Positions 1 through 6,099 of a stretch of 17,920 nucleotides of DNA are shown one piece after another. Under the pieces are notes generated by a model that was given only the letters and a program-made list of their open reading frames with translations, was not told the DNA's origin and did not search any database. Source of the DNA: CAYXPG01 sp964564845 (GTDB lineage: Bacteria; Planctomycetota; Phycisphaerae; Sedimentisphaerales; Anaerobacaceae); the NCBI GenBank assembly GCA_964564845.1, contig CAZMCN010000030.1, positions 1 to 17,920 on the forward strand, written 5' to 3'. Position numbers and translations under genes: made by a program. How positions within the stretch are numbered: position 1 is the stretch's first letter; every line of letters begins with the position of its first letter.

Positions 1-4
1 CTAT

Positions 5-76
5 GAACTACGCCTGTCCGCCGTAGCCCTGGCAAAGGCGGAAACTACGAACTATGAACAACGAACTACGAACTAT
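5..76. repeat. Heptanucleotide tandem array, first block (GAACTAY units)
   Basis: Seven-base units of the form GAACTAC/GAACTAT/GAACAAC are stacked head to tail. One unit is at 5-11. Five more run from 42 to 76 (42-48 with one mismatch, then 49-55, 56-62, 63-69 and 70-76). A small hairpin element at 12-41 interrupts the array. The 31 bases at 49-79 recur exactly at 139-169. The block resembles short tandemly repeated repetitive (STRR) sequences known from other bacteria, but no function is evident. Confidence 0.75.
17..42. repeat. Small hairpin element embedded in the heptad array
   Basis: TCCGCC at 17-22 can pair with GGCGGA at 37-42 across a 14-base loop. The loop holds a further minor GCC/GGC complementarity at 26-28 and 31-33. 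The element sits between heptad units (5-11 and 42-48), as if inserted into the array. No T-run follows, so it is not a standard terminator. It may be a copy of a dispersed palindromic repeat, but the window holds only one copy. Confidence 0.4.
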
Positions 77-138
77 TTTATCCAAAACAAACCCAATTTC
101 CCGAATGCCCAAATGAACATAACTTCTGTTATATCAAT

Positions 139-197
139 GAACTATGAACAACGAACTACGAACTATTTTCTGCAAAACAAACCCAATCAAACCCAAT
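139..197. repeat. Heptanucleotide array, second block, with tandem 10-mer
   Basis: Four heptad units at 139-145, 146-152, 153-159 and 160-166 repeat the order of those at 49-76 exactly, 90 bases downstream. After the array both copies continue with a similar AAAACAAACCCAAT stretch, so the duplicated block is larger than the heptads alone. In the second copy the 10-mer CAAACCCAAT is itself doubled at 178-187 and 188-197. I see no gene in 1-327 other than the start region of rplM. Confidence 0.7.
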
Positions 198-269
198 TTC
201 AACCGGCCAATCTGCCCATCGAAAGTATGGAGACAAAATTATTGAATTTTCACAATAAAAAAAAATAGT

Positions 270-297
270 TTGACAGGCCTGCGTAATTCGCTAAAAT
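270..297 (+). promoter_or_regulatory. Sigma70-type promoter for rplM-rpsI
   Basis: A perfect -35 box TTGACA (270-275) is followed after 16 bases by TAAAAT (292-297), which matches the -10 consensus at five of six positions. Transcription would begin near 304, giving a leader of about 24 bases before the rplM start at 328. An A-rich tract lies just upstream at about 252-265 and could act as an UP-like element. Confidence 0.7.
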
Positions 298-327
298 GCC
301 TGTTTTTCGTTGGCTTAGGGATTTTGT

Positions 328-762
328 ATGAAGAGTTTTATGGCAAAAAAACAGCAGTTGGAAGAACCTAAATGGCTGATTGTAGATGCCGATGGTGCCG
401 TTCTGGGCCGGATGGCTTCGAGAATAGCCCCTATTCTGATGGGCAAGAATAAGCCCACATATACCCCTCACGTCGATACGGGTGATTATGTGGTTGTGAT
501 AAATGCCGATAAAATCAAGGTTACCGGCCAAAAGGCCCGCGACAAGGAGTATGATTATTACACGCATTATCCCGGCGGCCATAAATTCGTAAGCTTTGCA
601 GATATGATGGCGAAAGAGCCGGAAAAAGTGGTTGAATTGGCGGTAAAAAGAATGCTTCCCAAGAACAAGCTCGGCAGAAAGATGCTGCGGAAGCTCAAGG
701 TTTACCGCGGCCCCGAGCACGAGCATCAGGCCCAGAGACCTCAAAAGATAGAACTGTTTTAA
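328..762 (+). CDS. rplM: 50S ribosomal protein L13
   Basis: This is ribosomal protein L13, an early-assembling protein of the large ribosomal subunit that binds 23S rRNA. The 144-residue product has the usual family length and the family landmarks in order: WLIVDADGAVLGRMAS (16-31), the YTPHVDTGDYVVVINADK stretch (45-62), YPGGHK (81-86), the MLPKNKLGRKMLRKLKVY region (109-126) and a C-terminal HEHQAQRPQ (131-139). The start at 328 is chosen because the encoded MKSF aligns with the MKTF start typical of L13, and AGGG at 317-320 is a suitable ribosome binding site. A second ATG at 340 is possible. It is the first gene after a strong promoter and is paired with rpsI, the conserved bacterial order. 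Confidence 0.97.
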   Translation: MKSFMAKKQQLEEPKWLIVDADGAVLGRMASRIAPILMGKNKPTYTPHVDTGDYVVVINADKIKVTGQKARDKEYDYYTHYPGGHKFVSFADMMAKEPEKVVELAVKRMLPKNKLGRKMLRKLKVYRGPEHEHQAQRPQKIELF

Positions 763-807
763 TGCTGCACCTGTTTTTTAAGGGCGTCATAATAGAGAGC
801 GCAAATT

Positions 808-1296
808 ATGGCAAAAACCAAAGCTGTTAATCCTGCTGCTAAGGCGACCGTTGGCAAGGTGGCGAAAGCGCCAAAGTCTCAAAAGCCTTCGAAAAAAGGG
901 CCCGACAAGGGAGGTTACTACTGGGGCACCGGCAGGCGGAAAAGTTCTGTTGCCAGGGTACGAATCAAGCCGGGAAGCGGCAAACTGCTGGTTAATAAGA
1001 AAAAGCTTGGAGATTACTTTGCTCGTGAGCAGGACAGAAAAGCGGTTTTGGCCCCTTTGAAGACGGTTGATGTGGAAAAGTCTTTTGATGTTTTTGTCAA
1101 TGTCAAAGGCGGCGGCACTACCGGACAAGCCGGCGCGACGCTGCTTGGAATTGCCAGAGCATTGAAAAATTACGATGAGAACTATATTCAGCCACTTCGT
1201 GACGGCGGACATCTTACTCGTGACAGCAGAATGGTCGAGAGGAAGAAACCGGGTCAAAGAGGCGCAAGAAAAAGGTTCCAGTTTTCGAAACGTTAG
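808..1296 (+). CDS. rpsI: 30S ribosomal protein S9
   Basis: This is ribosomal protein S9 of the small subunit, whose basic C-terminal tail reaches the P-site tRNA. The core starts at about residue 37 with YYWGTGRRKSSVARV. The internal VKGGGTTGQAGA motif is present, and the end is the expected basic tail (residues about 147-162, closing QFSKR). Bacterial S9 is usually about 130 residues. This one has 162 because of an N-terminal extension of about 36 residues rich in Lys, Ala and Pro. The gene follows rplM after 45 bases with GAGAG (795-799) as ribosome binding site, so the two are almost certainly co-transcribed. The extension lies in frame behind a good start, so I take it as real. Confidence 0.96.
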   Translation: MAKTKAVNPAAKATVGKVAKAPKSQKPSKKGPDKGGYYWGTGRRKSSVARVRIKPGSGKLLVNKKKLGDYFAREQDRKAVLAPLKTVDVEKSFDVFVNVKGGGTTGQAGATLLGIARALKNYDENYIQPLRDGGHLTRDSRMVERKKPGQRGARKRFQFSKR

Positions 1297-1311
1297 TTTG
1301 CGGTTTTTTTT
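1286..1311 (+). terminator. Weak possible terminator overlapping the rpsI stop
   Basis: CGAAAC (1286-1291) can pair with GTTT(G)CG (1296-1302) across a four-base loop with one bulged G, followed by a run of eight T (1304-1311). The stem is short and AT-rich and overlaps the rpsI stop codon. At best it would reduce transcription into argC. Confidence 0.3.
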
Positions 1312-1377
1312 ATCGAATATCGCAGGCTGAATTTTTGCTTTTTCTTTTTTTAACCTTCCTTTGTTTAGGTGTAACCA

Positions 1378-2388
1378 ATGATACGAGTTGCCATTATTGG
1401 CGCAAGCGGATATACCGGCGCCGAGTCAATAAATATAATTTTGCGGCACAGCGAGGCCGAACTGACTTATCTCAGCGCTTTGCCGGAGGAATGCGGTGCG
1501 GTTGCAGAGGTCTTTGGGCAGTTCAGGGGCCGGTGCGAGCTGCAGATAGAGCCGTTGGATTTTGATAAGCTCACCGGCCTGGCTGACGTCGCCCTTTGCT
1601 GTCTGCCTCATAAGGTCTCTATGGGCTTTGTGCCGAAACTGCTGGATGCAGGACTGAAAGTTATTGATTTCAGTGCGGACTATCGGATTAAAAACATTAA
1701 AATTTATGAAAAGTTCTACGACGTAGAGCATACCGATACTGCTAATCTTGAGCGGGCGGTTTACGGTCTGCCGGAGTGCTTTCGCAAACAGATAAAAGAT
1801 GCTGATTTGATTGCCAATCCCGGCTGTTACCCTACGGGGGCGTTGCTGGCCATTGCACCACTGCTGAAAGAAGCCCTTATTGAGACGGGCTCGATTATTG
1901 TCAATGCGGTAACCGGTTCATCCGGAGCGGGCAAGAATCCTTCGAGTATATTTCATTTTCCCAATATGAACGAAAATGTCTTTGCTTACGGCGTCGGCGC
2001 TCATCGTCATATGCCGGAGATGGAGCAGGTGGCCGGCCAAATTGCCGGAACGGATGTCAATATCCTGTTTCAGCCGCACGTCGGATGCTTTGACAGGGGA
2101 ATCCTCTCGACGGTTTATTGTCAGCCGAAAGGCAAAGTTAGCGCAGAACAACTGTCAAAGCTTTATTACGATTTCTACCAGGCGGAACCTTTCGTGCAAA
2201 TCTGCGGTGCCGCCCCTGCCGTTAAGAACGTCGCCGGTACAAACTACTGCCATATCTTTGTTACCTCTGTTAAAGGCAGAATTTTGGTTTTTTCGGCAAT
2301 TGACAATCTGGTAAAGGGCGCTTCCGGCCAGGCAATTCAGAATATGAACATCATTTTCGGCTTGGAAGAAACTTTGGGGCTATTGTAG
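1378..2388 (+). CDS. argC: N-acetyl-gamma-glutamyl-phosphate reductase
   Basis: ArgC is the third enzyme of arginine biosynthesis. It reduces N-acetylglutamyl 5-phosphate to the semialdehyde with NADPH in the cytoplasm. The product (336 residues, normal for the family) starts with the nucleotide-binding motif GASGYTGAE (8-16). The active-site cysteine lies in NPGCYPTG (C150). AVTGSSGAGK (177-186) and the conserved HRHMPE (209-214) follow. AGGTG at 1367-1371, six bases before the ATG, is a good ribosome binding site. It lies 81 bases after rpsI and eight bases before the next gene, so it is probably read in one transcript with the nitrilase-like gene. Its pathway partner argJ is about 2.3 kb downstream, with unrelated genes between. 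Confidence 0.96.
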   Translation: MIRVAIIGASGYTGAESINIILRHSEAELTYLSALPEECGAVAEVFGQFRGRCELQIEPLDFDKLTGLADVALCCLPHKVSMGFVPKLLDAGLKVIDFSADYRIKNIKIYEKFYDVEHTDTANLERAVYGLPECFRKQIKDADLIANPGCYPTGALLAIAPLLKEALIETGSIIVNAVTGSSGAGKNPSSIFHFPNMNENVFAYGVGAHRHMPEMEQVAGQIAGTDVNILFQPHVGCFDRGILSTVYCQPKGKVSAEQLSKLYYDFYQAEPFVQICGAAPAVKNVAGTNYCHIFVTSVKGRILVFSAIDNLVKGASGQAIQNMNIIFGLEETLGLL

Positions 2389-2396
2389 GAGCAAAG

Positions 2397-3248
2397 ATGT
2401 CTTCCGGCAGATTGAAAGTCGCGACGTGTCAGTTCGCTGTGAGCAGTTCTATAAAACGAAACGCCCGGCAAATACAGAAGTATATGATGCGGGCTAAACA
2501 GGCCAAAGCCGATATCGTCCATTTTCCCGAATGTGCTCTTAGCGGTTATGCGGGCATCGACTTTAGCTCGTTTGATGGTTTCGATTGGCAACTGCTGCGG
2601 GAAGAAACGGAGAAGATTATGTCGCTTGCGGCCAAACTCGGCCTTTGGGTCGTGCTCGGCAGTACCCACAGATTAGCCAAAGCCAATAAGCCGCACAATA
2701 GTCTATATTTGGTAAATCCAAAAGGTAAAATTGCTGGCCGGTATGACAAGAGATTTTGCATATCGCGTGAGCTGGGCCATTATACGCCGGGCAACAGGTT
2801 TGTAAATTTTACCATTAATGGTGTAAGATGCTCGCTGTTGATATGTTTTGACGTGCGGTTTCCGGAGCTTTATCGCCGGTTGTATAAGCAGGGCGTCGAT
2901 TGTATTTTCCAGTCGTTTTACAACGCCCGGCAGAAAGGCCCGAGTGTGCACACCTATATTATGCGTCAGTCGATGCAGTGCCGGGCGGCGACGAACTATT
3001 TCTGGGTGAGTATGGCAAATTCGAGCGGCTGCTATTCGCCGTATCCATCGTGTTTCATTCAGCCGGATGGGAAAATCGTCCGACAGTTAAGGCAAAACCA
3101 CCCCGGCTTGATGGTCAATAAAGTGGATTTGAAAAAGAAATTCTATGACCCGATGGCCGAGTTCAGGGATTTGGCCATCGCCGGAAAGCTCAACAACGCA
3201 CCGAAGGCCATTAAAGACCCTCGGTCAAAAAATAGGACTATTCTTTAG
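2397..3248 (+). CDS. Carbon-nitrogen hydrolase (nitrilase superfamily)
   Basis: This is a cytoplasmic member of the nitrilase/amidase superfamily, which splits amides, carbamoyl compounds or nitriles through a covalent thioester. The catalytic triad is visible: Glu45 in FPECALSGYAG, Lys118 in YDKRF and Cys150 in ICFDVRFPELYR. The family's second conserved glutamate is probably E125 in RELGHYTPG. The length of 283 residues fits a single-domain enzyme. No signal peptide or extra domain is seen. The substrate cannot be told from sequence; N-carbamoylputrescine amidase-like or omega-amidase-like activities are both possible. The ribosome binding site AGGAG (2387-2391) overlaps the argC stop codon, so translation is probably coupled to argC. 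A role in nitrogen or arginine/polyamine metabolism is only suggested by this context. Confidence 0.9.
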   Translation: MSSGRLKVATCQFAVSSSIKRNARQIQKYMMRAKQAKADIVHFPECALSGYAGIDFSSFDGFDWQLLREETEKIMSLAAKLGLWVVLGSTHRLAKANKPHNSLYLVNPKGKIAGRYDKRFCISRELGHYTPGNRFVNFTINGVRCSLLICFDVRFPELYRRLYKQGVDCIFQSFYNARQKGPSVHTYIMRQSMQCRAATNYFWVSMANSSGCYSPYPSCFIQPDGKIVRQLRQNHPGLMVNKVDLKKKFYDPMAEFRDLAIAGKLNNAPKAIKDPRSKNRTIL

Positions 3249-3269
3249 ATTGCCCATTGTAAAAAATGC

Positions 3270-3299
3270 TTGGTTGGGAAGGCTGCTTGGGGTTATAAT
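3270..3299 (+). promoter_or_regulatory. Possible promoter for the HEPN-MNT pair
   Basis: A perfect -10 hexamer TATAAT lies at 3294-3299. The best -35 match is poor (TTGGTT at 3270-3275 with an 18-base spacer). A start near 3306 would give a leader of about 38 bases before the HEPN gene at 3344. It lies in the gap after the nitrilase-like gene, which suggests that the pair can be transcribed on its own. Confidence 0.4.
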
Positions 3300-3343
3300 G
3301 CTTTATGTGAGAGAATTTATCCGGTTTGTTTGAGGATTTAATA

Positions 3344-3736
3344 ATGCCTGAGAGATGGAAGGATTGGTTGGCCCAGGCCAAACGGGATTTAAATCATGCG
3401 GTAAACGCCAGCAGAGACGGAGACTTTGAATGGTCGTGTTTCAGCGCTCAGCAGTCGGCGGAAAAGGCGGTCAAGGCCGTTTTTCTTTTTCTTCACGGCG
3501 AAGGCTGGGGGCACTCGGTTTATGGTTTGCTCGGAGCCCTGAGAGATAAAGTAAAGGTGCCGGCAAAGCTGTTAGAGACAGCAAAGATTTTGGATAAGCA
3601 CTATATTCCCACACGTTATCCTAACGCCTTTGATAGTGGTATTCCTGCCGATTACTATACGAAAAAAGAAGCACGAGAGGCAATAAGAAATGCTCGAGAA
3701 ATCATCAAATTCTGTCAAGGTTGTTTTCGCCGATAA
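3344..3736 (+). CDS. HEPN domain protein (toxin-like partner of MNT)
   Basis: This is a small all-helical HEPN-family protein of 130 residues. Landmarks are the N-terminal W..QAKRDL (8-16), the conserved CFSAQQSAEKAVKA helix (32-45) and the LDKHYIPTRYPNAF segment (83-96), a pattern I recognise from HEPN proteins encoded next to minimal nucleotidyltransferases. Such pairs often act as toxin (HEPN RNase) and antitoxin (MNT). The canonical RNase motif R-x4-6-H is not obvious here. The only similar pattern is R14-x3-H18, so activity is uncertain. The start at 3344 is preferred over 3326 because GAGG (3332-3335) lies eight bases before it. The 3' end overlaps the MNT gene by 47 bases, a typical layout for co-translated partners. 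Confidence 0.85.
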   Translation: MPERWKDWLAQAKRDLNHAVNASRDGDFEWSCFSAQQSAEKAVKAVFLFLHGEGWGHSVYGLLGALRDKVKVPAKLLETAKILDKHYIPTRYPNAFDSGIPADYYTKKEAREAIRNAREIIKFCQGCFRR

Positions 3737-4043
3737 AAAGAAGGTTCTGCGTCAGTTGAAAGATTATGCGAAAAGCGTTAAACGGACTCACCCAGAAGTG
3801 GAACGGGTGGGTTATTTTGGCTCTTATGCTACCGATACTTTCGGCCCGGCCAGCGATGTGGATTTGCTGATAATTCTGCGAAAAAGCGACAAGCGTTTTT
3901 TGGATAGAATCCCGGAATTTATTCCTGACAATCTTTCAATCTGCTGTGATGTTTTCCCTTATACCAACGACGAAATTAAAAAGATGAAACGGGAAGGCAA
4001 CCGATGGATTAGCCATATTCTTAAAGAAGTAGTCTGGCTTTGA
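3690..4043 (+). CDS. Minimal nucleotidyltransferase (MNT), antitoxin-like
   Basis: This is a pol-beta superfamily minimal nucleotidyltransferase of 117 residues. The signature GSYATDTFGPASDVDLLI runs from 44 to 61, with Gly44-Ser45 and the metal-binding Asp56/Asp58. The third acidic residue is probably Asp87 in CCDVFP. The catalytic set looks intact, so the protein may be active. In characterised pairs, MNT proteins AMPylate and neutralise their HEPN partner; that role is inferred here. GAGAGG (3675-3680) lies nine bases before the ATG, inside the 3' end of the HEPN gene. The overlapping frames argue for strict co-expression of the two proteins. Confidence 0.88.
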   Translation: MLEKSSNSVKVVFADKKKVLRQLKDYAKSVKRTHPEVERVGYFGSYATDTFGPASDVDLLIILRKSDKRFLDRIPEFIPDNLSICCDVFPYTNDEIKKMKREGNRWISHILKEVVWL

Positions 4044-4130
4044 ACATGCGATTCAGCCTGTGAAAATGTTGTGAATGGAACAACCTACGTGGTTTGAAAA
4101 AACTAACCAAGGAAAATTTGAGGGTGGGAT

Positions 4131-4694
4131 ATGGAAGAATTAGAGTTTCTTCAACGTATTGTAAGTGAAACTGCGAGGATGTCGTACCCTGGAAGATTCG
4201 GTGGGAAGCTTAGAGGGGGTGCTAAAAAAGCTATTGAAGCATATTTTGAAAGAGAATATCCGGCCAAACTTCAGGGGCAGATAGTGGACTACGATGTTTG
4301 GCACAGAAAACGGGTTGAACAACTCAGTCATTTCATCGAAGATGAAAATTACAGGCAGGACAACAACGATACATCTTTTGCGCTTTCGGCAAAATTGGTC
4401 AATACCTTTATGCATCAGCTTATAAAGTATGGTAGATTTCGGTATCTCTACGAGAGTTTGCATCTGCCGTTAGACAGAACTGTGTTTCAACGTTTTTTAA
4501 GGAGAGAATATAGCCATAACGAACTGCGAAATCTTGTAAGGGCGTTCGCGAATCGTCCTTACCAGTTCGAGCCGGAGACATACGTGCAAATTCAAGAAAA
4601 ACTGATGGAAGTGGTGGGCTATTTCAATGCTAACGTTCTTCCAGAAAATTGTCAGATATGTTCGAGAATCGACCTAAATTGCCTACTTTGGTGA
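4131..4694 (+). CDS. Hypothetical protein, function not recognised
   Basis: I do not recognise a characterised family. The 187-residue product is soluble-looking, with no signal peptide or membrane segment and mostly helical composition. It has an FGGKLRGGAKKAIEAYF stretch (23-39), a KLVNTFMHQLIKYGRFRYLY helix (88-107) followed by LHLPLDRTVF (110-119), and a Cys-containing C-terminus (C174, C177, C184). The HLPLD pattern seems familiar from uncharacterised bacterial proteins, but I cannot name a family. GAGGG (4120-4124) six bases before the ATG is a good ribosome binding site. The gene lies 87 bases after the MNT gene and just before argJ. It may form part of the same inserted cassette as HEPN-MNT. 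Codon use appears somewhat more AT-rich than that of argC or argJ, which fits an accessory gene. Confidence 0.8.
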   Translation: MEELEFLQRIVSETARMSYPGRFGGKLRGGAKKAIEAYFEREYPAKLQGQIVDYDVWHRKRVEQLSHFIEDENYRQDNNDTSFALSAKLVNTFMHQLIKYGRFRYLYESLHLPLDRTVFQRFLRREYSHNELRNLVRAFANRPYQFEPETYVQIQEKLMEVVGYFNANVLPENCQICSRIDLNCLLW

Positions 4695-4719
4695 TGACAG
4701 GATGATTAGAGAAAAAACT

Positions 4720-5952
4720 ATGGCTAATAATACTATTACTGCACCTCAAGGATTTTTGGCGGCGGGGGTGCGCTGCGGGATTAAAAAATCCGGCAAGCCC
4801 GATTTGGCACTGCTGGTCTGTCCGGCAGGTGCAAGGGCGGCAGCAGTATTTACAACCAATAAAATCGTATCGGCAGCGGTACAGGTAAGCAAAAGGCATA
4901 TAAAAAGCCAGACTATCTCAGCGGTGGTTGTCAATTCCGGCAATGCTAATGCCTGCACCGGCCAATCAGGTATTAAAAATGCAATCAAGATGTGCAGCGA
5001 AACGGCGTATCTCGTATCTCGTATCTCGTATCTCGTGCCTCGTAAAAATATCGACCCACATCAGGTGCTTGTTGCTTCGACCGGCATTATTGGTGAGCAG
5101 CTGCCGATGGATAAAATTGCAAGAGGTATTTCAAAGGCGGCAGCTAAACTTTCAACGTCGTCGTTGGCAGGATTGGATTTTGCAAAAGCGATAATGACTA
5201 CCGATACCAGGCCAAAGCAGGCCATCAGGCGAATCAGGATATCAGGCAACCAGGCTACGATAGCGGGCGCAGTCAAAGGAGCCGGTATGATTGGGCCGAA
5301 TATGGCTACAACTCTTTGCTTTATTACTACTGATGCAGCTATAAGCAAGCCTTTATTAGCGAGGGCGTTAAAGGCCGCTATCGGCAGCTCGCTGAATAAA
5401 CTGACCGTTGACGGTCATCAAAGCACCAACGATACGGCGATAATCCTTGCCTCGGGGGCAGCGGGCAATCGGCCGATAGTTAGTCAATGCCCGCGATATA
5501 AGAAATTTGCCAGAACACTGGCGGACTTATGCGATGATTTGGCCAAACAGATGGCTTTGGGCGCCGAGGGCGCTACGCGGATGTTTAAGGTGGTAGTCAA
5601 AGGGGCGGCCACCAGGGCCGATGCGGCAAAGGCGGCAAGGGCGATAGCCAATTATCCGCTGGTTAAATGCGCTGTCCACGGAGCCGACCCAAACTGGGGC
5701 AGAATTATCTGCGCGGTCGGCTCGGTGGGAGTGAGATTAAAAGAAAATAAACTCTCCTGTAAAATCGGTGATATCAGTGTCTTCAGGGCAGGAGCGCCTG
5801 TCAAGTATGATGCGAAAAAGGCACGTAAAATAATTTCGCACTCCGAGCATACGATAACAGTGGATTTGGGTGCGGGACGGGTGAGCGATTTTTGCTATGG
5901 CTGCGACCTAAGTGAAGACTACGTAAGAATTAACGCCCATTACCACACATAA
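4720..5952 (+). CDS. argJ: Glutamate N-acetyltransferase / amino-acid acetyltransferase
   Basis: ArgJ recycles the acetyl group in arginine biosynthesis by transferring it from N-acetylornithine to glutamate. The N-terminal TITAPQGFLAAGVRCGIKK, NSGNANACTGQ, VLVASTGIIGEQLPMDKI and GAGMIGPNMATTL motifs are present. The precursor normally cleaves itself before the nucleophilic Thr in the last motif (T203 counting from 4702, T197 from 4720). DGHQSTNDTA, HGADPNWGRI and a C-terminal INAHYHT also match. I prefer the ATG at 4720 (AGAGA at 4708-4712) because it gives the usual short N-terminus; 4702 in the same frame is an alternative. A 7-bp tandem repeat inserts about ten extra residues (YLVSRISYLVPR) just before NIDPHQVL. 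Whether the gene also performs the first step (acetyl-CoA-dependent) cannot be read from sequence. Confidence 0.95.
   Translation: MANNTITAPQGFLAAGVRCGIKKSGKPDLALLVCPAGARAAAVFTTNKIVSAAVQVSKRHIKSQTISAVVVNSGNANACTGQSGIKNAIKMCSETAYLVSRISYLVPRKNIDPHQVLVASTGIIGEQLPMDKIARGISKAAAKLSTSSLAGLDFAKAIMTTDTRPKQAIRRIRISGNQATIAGAVKGAGMIGPNMATTLCFITTDAAISKPLLARALKAAIGSSLNKLTVDGHQSTNDTAIILASGAAGNRPIVSQCPRYKKFARTLADLCDDLAKQMALGAEGATRMFKVVVKGAATRADAAKAARAIANYPLVKCAVHGADPNWGRIICAVGSVGVRLKENKLSCKIGDISVFRAGAPVKYDAKKARKIISHSEHTITVDLGAGRVSDFCYGCDLSEDYVRINAHYHT
5008..5042. repeat. Heptanucleotide repeat (TATCTCG)x4-5 inside argJ
   Basis: Four perfect TATCTCG units (5008-5014, 5015-5021, 5022-5028 and 5029-5035) are followed by a fifth with two changes (TGCCTCG, 5036-5042). 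They encode the YLVSRISYLVPR segment of ArgJ. Because seven is not a multiple of three, the repeat is read through all three frames, giving YLVSRIS once per 21 bases. ArgJ stays in frame, so the copy number appears constrained in this allele. Confidence 0.9.
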
Positions 5953-6007
5953 CCGATACTTCAATTATGCAGAAGCCTGCTTGTTTTGATTTTCTCTAAC
6001 AAGACAC

Positions 6008-6035
6008 TTGAAAAGCAGATTCTTTTGATTAAACT
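6008..6035 (+). promoter_or_regulatory. Possible promoter for hppA
   Basis: TTGAAA (6008-6013) and TAAACT (6030-6035) are separated by 16 bases and lie about 65 bases upstream of the hppA start. The argJ-hppA gap is 147 bases, so an own promoter is reasonable. Confidence 0.4.
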
Positions 6036-6099
6036 GTGTCTTTTCGTATCTGTTTTGCATGCAAGAGAACCGAAGTTAAATTATTAAGGAGCGAAGAAA

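Noticed and set aside
49..169. CRISPR-like spacing of the duplicated 31-base block
   Set aside because: Only two copies exist, each made of internal 7-base units, and no cas gene is in the window. It is a tandem repeat, not a CRISPR array.
250..744. Long open frame on the minus strand across rplM, and similar minus-strand frames across rpsI, argS, hppA and the kinase
   Set aside because: Each mirrors a well-identified + strand gene, has no recognisable product and no suitable ribosome binding site. They are shadows.
5969..5990. Hairpin GCAG/CTGC followed by a T-rich stretch after argJ
   Set aside because: The stem is four base pairs and the T-stretch is interrupted, so it is not convincing as a terminator.
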